Source of the DNA: Conidiobolus incongruus B7586
Taxonomy: Eukaryota; Entomophthoromycota; Entomophthoromycetes; Entomophthorales; Conidiobolaceae
Assembly: GCA_000697335.1 (NCBI GenBank)
Contig: JNEM01013339.1
Location: forward strand, 1-22,223
Direction: 5' to 3'
DNA length: 22,223 bases
Position numbers and translations under genes: made by a program. Below the pieces are notes generated by a model. That model did not search any database. It saw only the letters and a list, made by a program, of their open reading frames with translations, and was not told the DNA's origin. The first letter of the stretch is position 1; the number at the start of each line of letters is the position of its first letter. Shown here in pieces: positions 10,714 through 20,947 of the stretch.

Positions 10714-11764
10714 TGAATTTAATAAATTAATTGATTTATTAACTAATTATTTTCTATATAATTATCTATATAAATAATTTGATGATATTTCCAGACAAAA
10801 ATTACCAATCAATATATTTTATCTATTGTATAAATACTTAAACATAATTAATATGGTAGTTTAACTTACTATTATTTAATGATAATATATAAAGTTGGGC
10901 CTATTCTTTATTCTTTAATACATTAATCAAAATTACAGTAATTTTCAAATATTATAATTTTGCTGAGATTAAATCTCAATCAAAATTAAATTTTATTCCT
11001 GAATAATATGTATTATGATGTGTATATAAAGTTTATGTTTGCATTGTGATAATAAATTTTATTGTATTTTTCAGCTCATTTGAGAATATGTGGTGTAATA
11101 TATTGAATTAACTATATCAAATAATAATTTGAATAATCAAAGAACAAATGCTTTATTCAAATTAAAACTAGCATATATATATAATTCATTAAAAAATAAC
11201 AAAAATTTATCATAAAAGCTAAACCTGTTCTAATAAATAAATATTTATCCTATATGACTTTAATAACTGTTTATAATAAATTATTCTTAATAACCAAAAT
11301 ATAAACATATTATTTTATCTCGAAAAATAGAATTATAATTTGTTTTATTAATCTTTAAAATTTATAATAGCACTTATAAACTTCTATTATATATATTCCC
11401 AAAATAACCATATATATATATATTAAATAGAGTCTATTTGAGGAACTATATTATTAATAATTCTATTAAAGATTCATTGATTAGAATGGATATAAACTTT
11501 ATATACTAGTTATTATAATACCATTTATTATTTAATATTCAGTGTTTTTTACTTTATGGAGTAAATATATTAATAAATAATTATTGATATAAAATGAATT
11601 AATTTTCTAGACTTATTTTTATTCCATTATTCGATTAATATTATTTAGAATTAAGTTAAGTATTATGAAAATTCACCTTATTAATATAAGTCTTATATTA
11701 TTAATTGAAATATTGAGAATTATATAAAATACAACAATTTTATTATATTTGATATATTTTTAAT
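10714..11764. other. AT-rich intergenic DNA, no gene seen
   Basis: No frame or motif stands out between the SDR pseudogene and the next transposon copy. The sequence is dominated by A/T runs and short TA repeats. Confidence 0.6.
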
Positions 11765-12985
11765 TCAAAAAGAAAAAATTGAGATTTTATTAATTTCTAA
11801 TTTTTCAAATATATTGCTAGGTTTGATAAATTAATTATATATAAAATATAGAGGAGAATTAATATTTTTAATACATATACTATATATTTGTTTTTTATTA
11901 AAATATTTCTAATTAAAAATTTAGGGTTATATTAAATTATTTTTAACTTAAATTATAATAATCAAAAGCTTTTTATTTGTTATTATTAAAACTTAACCAT
12001 AAACCAATAAAAATCATTTAGGGTTTATAAATAGCTTATGGAGATAATATTTTATTTAAATCTATCATTTATTACTAAATTAATTATTTTAAAACTAGTA
12101 AGAATAATATTTAAAATTTATTTAAATTAAATATAAATAATTTTTAATATTACTCTTTAGTTAATTAATAATGAAAAAAGTTTATTATATTATATATATT
12201 TATTTTAGCTAAAGAACTATCAAAATAGTTTAATATTAATTATATAAATATAATATATATATCATATCTTAAATATAAATTAATTAAATAGTTATATAAA
12301 GTAAATAACTTATAGTTTAACTATGGATTAAAAGAATTTTAAATAATGATAGTTAAGTAAAATTTATTTAAATATTATCAAAAGCAGAAGTTTTTATAAT
12401 AAATTATTAAAATTAAATAATTTTAAATTTTGTTATTTAATTTTATATTAAAAAACAAAATTAAATATTAAGCTAAAATAATTCTTTTTTTAAATTCCAA
12501 TAAATAAATATTATATTAATAAGCAAATATTAATTGTTATAATAAATTATAATAGTAAATAATTACTTTAATTTATTTTTAAAAGCAAATTAATTAATTA
12601 TATATATTTTATTATTTATAAATATATAATTTTTAATTGAGTTTTAATTATAAATCAAATATATTTATTATTTTATATAATAATTATAAAATATAAAAAA
12701 GCTAAATTAAGAAAAGATTTTCTATAAAAAAACTAGGAAAAACCATTATATCTAATATAATCACTAGAGTAACACTTATATAACTATAATTATATTAAAT
12801 AATTGAAAAATATATTTATAAGAAAAAAATTCCTATAGACAGATGAAATTATTTTATAAAATAACAAATTTTAGTCTTTAATAAAAAAAACTATTTTTCA
12901 GTATTAGAAGCTTAATAAAAATATTGCAAAGAGTTAATAATAATAAAAAAATATTTATATTTATAAATCATATTTCAATATTTTT
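11765..12985 (+). mobile_element. Tc1/mariner-like element, copy C, heavily decayed
   Basis: Read on the plus strand, this region matches the minus strand of 19690-20947 and, for its first part, of 1-412. Examples are the AATAATCAAAAGCTT and AACTTAACCATAAACC blocks near 11960-12000, and the stretch near 12860-12960 (TTTTAGTCTTTAATAAAAAA, CAGTATTAGAAGCTTAATA), which matches the tail of copy B. The segment that in copy B encodes the transposase HDN motif is near 12670 and is here almost only A and T with stops, so no protein can be made. Copies C and B have similar length (about 1.2 kb). Ends are estimates; I could not identify terminal inverted repeats. Confidence 0.65.
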
Positions 12986-13887
12986 AATTATTTTCAATAT
13001 TAATATTAAGCGTTAATTAATATATAATTACTCTCATTAGTAATATTGGTAATTTTAATGGTATAATATTCTATATTTTCAATTCTATATAAAATCCAAA
13101 ATCAATTTAAATAATGTTATCAAAATTTATAAATAATAGTTAATAATTTTTATAACATATACCATATTAATTTTTTGATAATAAAGTTATTAATAAATAA
13201 TCAAAAATTTCAGTAATTTAAAAAAAAGCCCTATATTGAAATATTTTAAATATTTAGTAGTTTCTAGGTTATATTAATCTCAATGTTGAGTATTTTATTT
13301 ATAAATATTTAATGGAAAATAAATATATTTTTAAGTCTTTGATTTTTGAATGTTTGTAAAATAGTATATATATATCATTTAATGAATAAAATATTATTTA
13401 CTTATTTAATCAAATTGTTTTCGAATTTATTGAATTATAATAATATTTATCAGAATAATAATGTTTGAAATACTGTTATTACTTTGATCATCATAAACTT
13501 TGATTGTGTTAATATAAAACTTTTATATTATAACATATGGCTAATATTTTAATCACAAAAAACTTAATCATAAATTCATTTTACAACCAATTCAAATAAA
13601 ATCAAACTAATAGATTGCTGATATAAAATTATAAATTAAAAATCATAAATATATTTTTTGAATTGCAATTATTAACTATTGCTATTTTAATTTTGCAAAT
13701 AATTAATATTTTATAAGATATAATAATCATAATGAGTTAAATCAATTCTATAAATGGTATAATACGAACTTTATTAGTATTTGCATTTTTAATTCTGTTT
13801 ATTTTTATTTAAGATTGATCTAAATTGACACTAATTAATAAGAATTATAATATTAATGAATGATAATAGAAAAATAAATAATGGTGT
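12986..13887. other. AT-rich intergenic DNA, no gene seen
   Basis: There are no convincing frames here. The part next to 13888 should contain the 3' untranslated region of the Tim17-family gene. Confidence 0.55.
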
Positions 13888-14737
13888 CTATTGTGATTTT
13901 TGATTATACTGCTCCAACTCATGTTCAACTTCTTTTAATGCAGCCCTAGCCTCTTCCAATTCTTTGATGATCTTATTTCTTTGAGTTTGAAGCAATTTCA
14001 TATATTCTTCATCTGAAATTTTGGTAATTGGAGACCAAGAAGGTAAATTTTCAATAGTGCGATCTACCCATTGAGAAAATGAGTATTTAGGAAGAAATTG
14101 AGGTCTTTCTTGAGACTCATTTTGTTCAGCAAGATGGGAAAGAATCTTTTGTTGGCGATATCTATAAAGACTGGTATAACCAAATTGACCTAAACCACAA
14201 AGTCCTGAGTATATAACTACACCACTGAACACTCTAGCTCTGCCCCCTATAATTCAGTGTTAATTTTGGTAACTCATCAAATCTATATAAATTACAGATT
14301 AAGCCTGATAACAAACCACCAGTAATACCGCCAGCGAAAATACTGGAGAATAACTCATCAGTATCTCTGGTAACTGAATTTTTTAATTTCAAATGTTCAT
14401 TTTCTGATAATTGATCTTTCAAAAAAGCTCTTCTTACACCTATTCTTTATATTAATATACAAACCAATACTAATAAAAATAAAATATATTACTAAAGAAA
14501 GTAACACCAAAGATTCCCCAATTTAATCCAGACTGTAAAGAATTCTTCAATAAATTGGGTTTCAGTTTGAACATTGTTATTAAAGCACCATATGAAGCAC
14601 CACATGCAGCTATAGTTTTAGTTTTTATAAATATACATAATTTATCAAAGTATTTTTTTATTGTTACCTAATAAAGATGCATTTTTTAAAATTTCAATAG
14701 GTCCTTCGAATAATTTTTTAGATTTTATATTTTCCAT
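13888..14737 (-). CDS. Tim17/Tim22/Tim23-family membrane protein with C-terminal coiled coil
   Basis: Four exons, read downward: 14737-14668, 14609-14493, 14439-14296 and 14246-13888. The introns (58, 53 and 49 nt) are GT-AG, and the frame closes to 229 residues. The third intron (14295-14247) has a GTAATT donor and removes what otherwise looks like a frameshift; splicing restores GGLLSGLIWGRARVFSG. Small-residue-rich helices typical of the family lie at about 22-37, 47-63, 92-111 and 117-135, with GLNWGIFGVTFFSVRR and AGGITGGLLSGL as the clearest blocks. After the helices comes SPITKISDEEY and then a charged heptad-like helix (about 187-226), probably a coiled coil. The family sits in mitochondrial inner (sometimes peroxisomal) membranes. 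This one resembles an uncharacterised fungal branch more than a core translocase subunit. Whether it imports proteins or assists complex I assembly cannot be told. Confidence 0.82.
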
Positions 14738-14760
14738 TTTAAATTTAAATTTAAATTTAA
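14738..14760. repeat. AAATTT short tandem repeat at the translation start
   Basis: AAATTT repeats about three and a half times immediately upstream of the ATG of the Tim17-family gene, so the 5' leader there is a simple repeat. Confidence 0.7.
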
Positions 14761-14761
14761 T

Positions 14762-15532
14762 TTTAATTTATTTTAATGATCCTTTCATTAATATAATGAT
14801 TTTTGGGATATTCAAATTTATGGGATGAGAGGAATATTTAATATTAAAGTTTAGATGATATTATTAAAAAATAAAAATATCTATATCATTAAAAATAGAT
14901 GATATTATTAAACTATTTATCTTACTACTATATATAAGCTTTATTTTCTAAATACTGAAAGCTCGAATCATATAGATTATTCAAACTTCAATTTCCAATA
15001 TAACCCTAATTTAAATCAAATATAATTAATTATAGATCTTAAGTCTTTGAATGATTAGTTTATAACATTGACTATTTAATTGTTATATATTTATTCAATA
15101 AGATTATAGATATAGAGATGAGATCATAATAATATTTGATTTCCTTATAGTAATTTTATAATAATATAATCGCAAATCAAAAATTAATTATTGTTCATTA
15201 AAATCTAATATGAAATTTTTTTGAATTTAGCAATGTTTTTTGATTAATTAAATATTAAAGTAATTAAATTACGCATTTTAAATGAAATTTAAAGTTAAAT
15301 TTGATTTAATGGTACAAATTTTAGATTATTTCAATTAGACTATTATAGAAAATTTAATATTTGAAATTTTAAGTTTATCAAAAATTTGCTATATTTGTTT
15401 AAATTGTCATTTAAAAATTACTCTCATTTCTCTAATATTAAAATTATTATAATGTCATAAAAATAATATGTATATATTATTTTTATAAATCACAATAATA
15501 TTAAAATTTATTACATATTATAACAAACATAT
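14762..15532. other. Intergenic DNA, no gene seen
   Basis: This lies between the head of the Tim17-family gene and the tail of the seven-helix gene. It should hold the promoter of the former and the 3' end of the latter. No further gene is visible. Confidence 0.55.
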
Positions 15533-17098
15533 TTAAAAGTGGATACCAGTACCTAAATGAGCATTATGTCCGATACAACAATGACCATGAATATTAGTTT
15601 CGGGTGTCTCAGGACCAGCAATTGAAGCGGACTGAGTGCGCGATGAATGTGGGGTGAATTGATCACCATTAATATTGAAAGCATCGGATCCTGTAATTTT
15701 ATCAACCGAGAAGGAATCATGTGTTGGATGCATTGTAATATCATCATGATGGCTTTGATTCATTGAATTCACAATACTCGAAGCAGTTTGGATGGATTGG
15801 AATTTGTTGACAGTTAATAGTGTGGTGACCACATAGAATACGAGGGAGATGTTGTTAAAGAGGGAAAAAGACACCCAATTATCATAGGATTTTACAAAGA
15901 ATATAATTAATAAAGTTGATACTAGTACTAGCATGAAAACTATACGGGTCATTAAAATATACATGGTTAGTCTTTGTCCATTAATCAACTTGGCAATGGT
16001 GAAGAATAGAGGACAGAAATGATGAGCCTTGGAAATAAACCATACTATGATAAGCACAGGAATGCTCACCAAGAATCCAAGTACCGCATATAGACCAGTA
16101 CTATACCAAGAAGAAATAGAGCCAGAGTGATAACGATCTAAATATAACCAGGTGATCAACACAAACAAGCAAATGGTTAAGAGAATAGATTCTATAATAA
16201 TTGCAACGCGGAATAATTTGATTGGAATTAACTTCAGTCTCAATACAATAGTTGTCCAAGAGAGAACGGCGAACAAATTGCTGAACAGGCATGGAAGTAG
16301 TAAAAATAATTGATAGAACTGATATCTAATATCAGAAACATTGCACCAGCTGAAAATTAAGTCACCTCCTAATAGCAGCAATGCTGCCAATAATAGAGCA
16401 AGCTGAAGTTTTCCCTTCAATCTTGACCTTGAGGCTACGCATCCGAATGCAACGATGGAAATGACGAACAAGAGCAACTTGACAGCTTGAAGTGCAGACT
16501 TCCATGACAGAACATTGAGAGTCATCTGGTCCATACTCCAAGGATTAGGTTCGTTGTAAAGAGTAAACACAGAATTGGGATTATTGCTAACGAAATTTGC
16601 AAAGTTTATATCGTTCACAATTTGGTAATTAATAGTATCAGTAATGGAGGGAGAAAATGTATCCAATTCACTACCAGGAGCACCTAGAATTACGCGATCA
16701 TATTCTCGAGTAGGCCAAATTACACTGACGACATTGGGATATGAATTTTGCTGCAATTTAGCGATCATATCGTTCAAATAAGCCAATGGTTTAAGCACTG
16801 AATTACACTCAGCGGTCCTCAAGATCATGATTGCAGTGCCATCGGCTTTGGTCGAGTTATCGGATTTTGAGATTGAGCTTAAATCTGGTTGGCATTGTTC
16901 ATTGTGAATATTAGGAGATACTACAATGAAAGAAAATGGGCTGCGATTAATGTTTGGATTGAGACGGTTATGAGCAGCATTATAGGAAGGAAAAGCTGTA
17001 GTATTGTTTGTATTGTAGATTAAAATTGATTGAATTGAGCTTAATAGCAATAAACACAGATTGGTGAAAGGATACCAGTGTTGGAGCAATCTTCTCAT
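15533..17098 (-). CDS. Seven-helix membrane protein with signal peptide and large outer domain
   Basis: A single exon encodes 521 residues. I start at the ATG at 17098 because the open frame upstream contains no ATG and MRRLLQHWYPFTNLCLLLLS makes a good signal peptide. Residues of about 30-198 form a non-membrane domain with N-glycosylation sites (NTT, NRS, NST) and a segment ILRTAEC...LNDMIA that faintly recalls a protease-associated (PA) domain. Seven hydrophobic segments follow at about 199-222, 229-250, 261-286, 295-320, 332-356, 377-400 and 408-429. A soluble Ser/Thr/His-rich tail ends in HCCIGHNAHLGTGIHF. The layout is that of a receptor (outer ligand domain, seven helices, inner tail), but no named receptor family motif is recognisable, so function is unassigned. 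Lack of introns and a higher G+C content set it apart from its neighbours. Confidence 0.8.
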   Translation of the reverse strand: MRRLLQHWYPFTNLCLLLLSSIQSILIYNTNNTTAFPSYNAAHNRLNPNINRSPFSFIVVSPNIHNEQCQPDLSSISKSDNSTKADGTAIMILRTAECNSVLKPLAYLNDMIAKLQQNSYPNVVSVIWPTREYDRVILGAPGSELDTFSPSITDTINYQIVNDINFANFVSNNPNSVFTLYNEPNPWSMDQMTLNVLSWKSALQAVKLLLFVISIVAFGCVASRSRLKGKLQLALLLAALLLLGGDLIFSWCNVSDIRYQFYQLFLLLPCLFSNLFAVLSWTTIVLRLKLIPIKLFRVAIIIESILLTICLFVLITWLYLDRYHSGSISSWYSTGLYAVLGFLVSIPVLIIVWFISKAHHFCPLFFTIAKLINGQRLTMYILMTRIVFMLVLVSTLLIIFFVKSYDNWVSFSLFNNISLVFYVVTTLLTVNKFQSIQTASSIVNSMNQSHHDDITMHPTHDSFSVDKITGSDAFNINGDQFTPHSSRTQSASIAGPETPETNIHGHCCIGHNAHLGTGIHF

Positions 17099-17110
17099 GC
17101 CGGATTTTCT

Positions 17111-17191
17111 CTGTAATATAAATAAGTGATCAAACAAACTGGTTGGATTAAATGCTATAACAATAGCAAAGAGTATCAATACAGAGTATAC
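17111..17191 (-). other. Possible 5' UTR intron of the seven-helix gene
   Basis: The minus strand has an acceptor TTTATATTACAG ending at 17111, 12 nt before the ATG, and candidate donors GTATAC at 17191 or GTATTG at 17182. This would give an intron of 81 or 72 nt in the leader. It would also explain why the reading frame stays open upstream of the ATG without a start. Confidence 0.35.
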
Positions 17192-17238
17192 TTAGTATTG
17201 AACAAAGTCGAAATTTTAGGGGTAAAGACCTCAAAAGA

Positions 17239-17246
17239 TATTTATA
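17239..17246 (-). promoter_or_regulatory. TATA-like element of the seven-helix gene
   Basis: The minus strand reads AAGTATAAATATC, about 140 nt upstream of the ATG and about 50 nt upstream of the possible leader intron. That spacing fits a short first exon. It is a chance-prone motif in AT-rich DNA. Confidence 0.4.
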
Positions 17247-18131
17247 CTTGGACTAAAGTTAAAATAATAAATTGTATTTACGCCTAACCGAATTTCAGGA
17301 GACAGAAAAAATCCAAATAAATCGGTTTAAGAAGTATAGAGCAGATTTTAACATAGGAATATTTCTCAAATTGGCTAAGTTTAAGTTACGTGGAACAAGA
17401 TTTTTATTTGTATTAAAGAATTGCACTCCCCCTTAAACGTTTTGAAAGATTTACTTTTGGTTACTAGTGTTAATATTAGTCCATTTCTTCTGTTATTTAT
17501 AATATATAGGGGATAAAAATAATTTTTGTAAAACACACGTATTTTTACCATATAGACTAATAATAAGATAGATTCATTGAACAATACAGATATTCTAATC
17601 AAACTAATTGTTTCGAATTAATCATTTACACCATATAATATAATTAAATTGAGATTTAACTATAATTGTTTTTTGATCAAACCATATATTTACTAATATC
17701 AGACTAACCATTTTATAATATTTAAATAGTCATAATGGATATGTTTAACATAAAGATATGATTACCAATTATAAGTTAATAAGTTAAAATATTAATTTAC
17801 TCACTAATGCAATTGTTTTAATTTTAATAACAAATCAGCATTATTATTTCAATGGTTAATGTTATAGTAAAAAAACATAAACAAAATTCAAGAATTTTAT
17901 TGATCACTTAATAAAATCACTATAAATCATCAATTTAAAAAAGTCTTCAATATAAATAATGATATTCTACTCTAATTAGTAAAAATCAGGAGCGTTCTAC
18001 GATTGTTAAAAGTTCCCCATTTCTTAAATCCATTTCACTAGTGTTTGATTAATATCCCTAATTTTATGTTATCCTTGTAATCAATCATTTAATCCGATTA
18101 AGCCCTATTGATGATTTCATGTCATATATGA
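17247..18131. other. Intergenic region upstream of the seven-helix gene
   Basis: The part nearest the gene (17247-17460) is less A+T-biased and probably regulatory. A 73-codon minus-strand frame at 17381-17602 has no homologous feel and no ATG-linked context that I can support. A short plus-strand stretch near 17990-18050 also has mixed composition. Confidence 0.45.
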
Positions 18132-18470
18132 TTTAGTATAATCATTTTAGTACGTAAAGTTTATATACAATCAGATAAAAGTGGTCAGCATATGGAATCA
18201 AATGTATTATGTGATATTGATTCAATCCCAAGCTCCTTGAACTCAGTCTACCAAAATAATTAAGTAACATATGAGAGGAAAATATTTAAGATAAAGATAC
18301 CTAACTTGGAATTTTCAAAATCGATTTCCACCAATGCTAATAAAGAGATCTACATTAATCCGAATTTTGGTGTAGAAATTCTTATGAAAATTAGAAATTT
18401 TCAATTTGTCATCTTAAAAAACATACATTATGACTTGAATAGAATATTAATATCAATTGCTGTATATTAA
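18132..18470 (+). pseudogene. Unidentified decayed reading frame
   Basis: One plus-strand frame stays open from 18132 to 18470 except for a single TAA at 18261-18263, giving 113 codons in DNA where stops normally come every few codons. The codons are mixed, with segments such as CDIDSIPSSLNSVYQNN and STNANKEIYINPNFGVEIL. An ATG occurs at 18192 within the first half. I recognise no family. It may be the remnant of a gene whose other exons are lost, an exon of an unseen gene, or chance. Confidence 0.25.
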
Positions 18471-19689
18471 AATATTTAATGATTTTGTTTAAATTTATAC
18501 TGTCCAAAACAAAAATAAATTTTCAATTAAATTGTTTTTAATTGAGGCAAAGATTAATGATATAATTGAAACGGGTTCTAATTTAAACCTGGCTATTTAA
18601 TCAAAATTAAATATAGTGATTTTATTTTACTTATTTATTCTTCAAAATTCATAACATTTCATTTCAAATTTCAAATTCCAAATTCAGCTTCTTTTAGTAC
18701 AAATAATAAATATTTAAATTTGAAGTATTAAGTTAAAAATATATATCAAGATCAAAGCCTTCTAATGAACCCATTCATATTAATTATTTTATTAAGTAAT
18801 TTTTAATGGCGAGCTTGTAGTATTAATATTGTTCACAAAAACATTGAAACTTATACTTGTAAAATTCCAAATCCATATATTTTAGTATATGAATGTTTTA
18901 TTATATTTTGAATCTGATGATTTGATATCAATATTCTCTATTGTATAATTCTCACTAATGATTTAACCATAAATGTAAATTGTTTTAATTTTGATCAACT
19001 AAAATAACAAAACACTAAGGATACAATTAATAAAGTTCTTTGATCCTTAAAAAACAAAAGCAATCATTTGATAAAATCAAATCAACAATCAGCTTTTTAT
19101 GTACATCTTTCCGAGTATTATTTTTCGTTTAAACAATATTAATTAAATCTAATAGTTATATAAAATTTATGACTTGTTGAATCACTTGCCAAAATTTACC
19201 TCAAAATTATCATTTTATTATCATTCTAATTCAAAAATAAAATATAAATTGATAATTTCAAATTGAATTATTATTAGATTTTGTAATAGGAAATTATATA
19301 CCATTTAAGTTGCCACAAATCATGAATTTTATTAATATTATTTATTACCTATATTCAAAGCTCAAATATCATTAACAGTATAATAAATCTGATTCATTTA
19401 ATTTGGGATCATAGCTACAATATAATTGATATATATAATATCAAATTATTAAATTAATGTTAACAAAAAGCTTATGATTTTATAGAGTCATATTGTATTA
19501 ATAAATATTATGAAAATATTCAATATATGTTTCTATAAGTATATTTAATAATGTAGAATGTATTAAATTCAATTATCAAATTTAATCATATTAAAATTTC
19601 AAAATATATATTTTATAGCCTTTTATTATATTGCTATTTAACTTATTACTCTGTATTTTTAATAATGGGAATTTTTTGCAATTAAAAAT
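18471..19689. other. AT-rich intergenic DNA, no gene seen
   Basis: There is nothing I can support between the decayed frame and the right-hand transposon copy. Confidence 0.55.
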
Positions 19690-20947
19690 AAATAAACATT
19701 TGAATATATAATATATAAAAATAAATATATAATATAAATTTAATAGTTTTTTTTATTATTAATAACTTTTTACTATACTTTTAACAAACTTCTAATACTT
19801 AAAAAATAATTCTTTTTATTAAAGACTGAAATTTGATGTTTTATAAACCAATTAAATTTTCCTACAGAAATTTTCTTTCTTGTAAACTAGTTTTTTAATT
19901 GCTTAAAGCAATTATAATTATATAAGTTATAATTAAAGGAATATACTAGATGTAGTAGTTTTTTCTAGTTATTTTTAATTAGAAAGTTTTTTACAGCTTT
20001 AGATTTATGTATTTTACAATTATCATGTAAAATAATAGGTTTTCTTAAATTATATTGAAAACACCAATTAAAAATACTTTTATTTAAAAAAGCAATATAT
20101 AATTTACTATTAATTAATTTTCCTTCAGGAACTAAATAAGAATAGCATATAATATTATAATTTATTATAATAATTAATATTTGTTTATTAACAAAATGTT
20201 TATTTAAAAGGATTTGTAGTAAAGGTTGATATAACTTAATTTAACATTTTAATTTGTGTTTTAATAAAAGATTATATATAAAAATCTAAGATTCATTAAT
20301 TGTAATTATTTACTATAAAAGTTTAAGCTTCTAATAATATTTTAATAAATTTTGTTTAACAATAACTACTTTAGTTTTTTTTAAGTTTTAGTTAAATTAT
20401 AAGGTACCTATTTTATATTTTTATTTATTAATTTTAGTTTAAACTTTAAAATAAATAAAATACTTATAAAACTAATATTAAAGTACTTAGATAATTCTCT
20501 AACTAAAATAAAAAGGTATTTTTTAATATATTTTTTCACTCTATTTGCAATTAAAAAAATAACAATTAAAGTTAGTTTTTTAAATTTTAACAGGTTTTAA
20601 ATAGTTTTTCTTTTAACTTTAAAGTAATTTACCTAGTAATAAATTGTTAATTTAAATAATATTTTATTATTAAAAGCTGTTTATAAATTTTAAATAATTT
20701 TAGAGGGTTTATAGTTAAGTTTCACTAATACTAAAATAAAAAACATTTAATGATTATTATTTAGTTTAAGCATAATTAAATTAAACAACCAATTTTAAAA
20801 AATTAATTTTTTAATCAAAAAAATTACTATATATATATTAAAAATATATAATTTCTTATTAACTTTGTATATTTTTTTTATTTCAAACTAATAATATGTT
20901 TGAAAAATCAGAAATTAAAAAATTTCTGATTTCTTTAAATTCAAGGT
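19690..20947 (-). mobile_element. Tc1/mariner-like element, copy B, with transposase remnant
   Basis: On the minus strand, 20240-19968 is open for 91 codons and carries VPEGKLINSKLYIAFLNK, then PIILHDNCKIHKSKAVKNFL and IKNN. This is the pattern around the second catalytic Asp of Tc1/mariner DDE transposases (compare ILxxDNAxxHxxxxVxxFL); the Asp codon is at 20024-20022. Upstream, RELSKYFNIS near 20490 looks like a helix-turn-helix remnant, and ITINES near 20305 resembles the first catalytic block (DES) with the Asp replaced by Asn. Downstream, LVYS matches the start of the YSPDLNPIE block, after a TAG stop at 19967-19965. Several stops and frame changes make it inactive. The upstream end repeats copy A, and the whole matches copy C. 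Confidence 0.75.
20906..20931. repeat. 11-bp palindrome at the upstream end of copy B
   Basis: AATCAGAAATT at 20906-20916 and AATTTCTGATT at 20921-20931 are exact reverse complements around an AAAA loop. A degenerate form is present in copy A near 354-382. It may be a transposase-binding or terminal structure of the element, but this is inference. Confidence 0.6.

Noticed and set aside
14234-14250. Frameshift in the Tim17-family gene
   Set aside because: A 49-nt GTAATT...TATAG intron at 14295-14247 joins the two frames and restores family-like sequence, so no mutation is needed.
15553-16292. Two minus-strand frames of about 63 codons inside the seven-helix gene
   Set aside because: They are alternate-frame shadows of the long reading frame, which has the coherent membrane topology.
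17099-17179. Extending the seven-helix protein upstream by 27 codons
   Set aside because: The upstream part begins at a TTG and has no ATG; the internal ATG at 17098 gives a proper signal peptide.
1-20947. Direct repeats at both ends of the window as long terminal repeats of one large element
   Set aside because: The right copy continues into a Tc1/mariner transposase remnant, and the space between holds ordinary host genes, so these are separate insertions of a DNA transposon.
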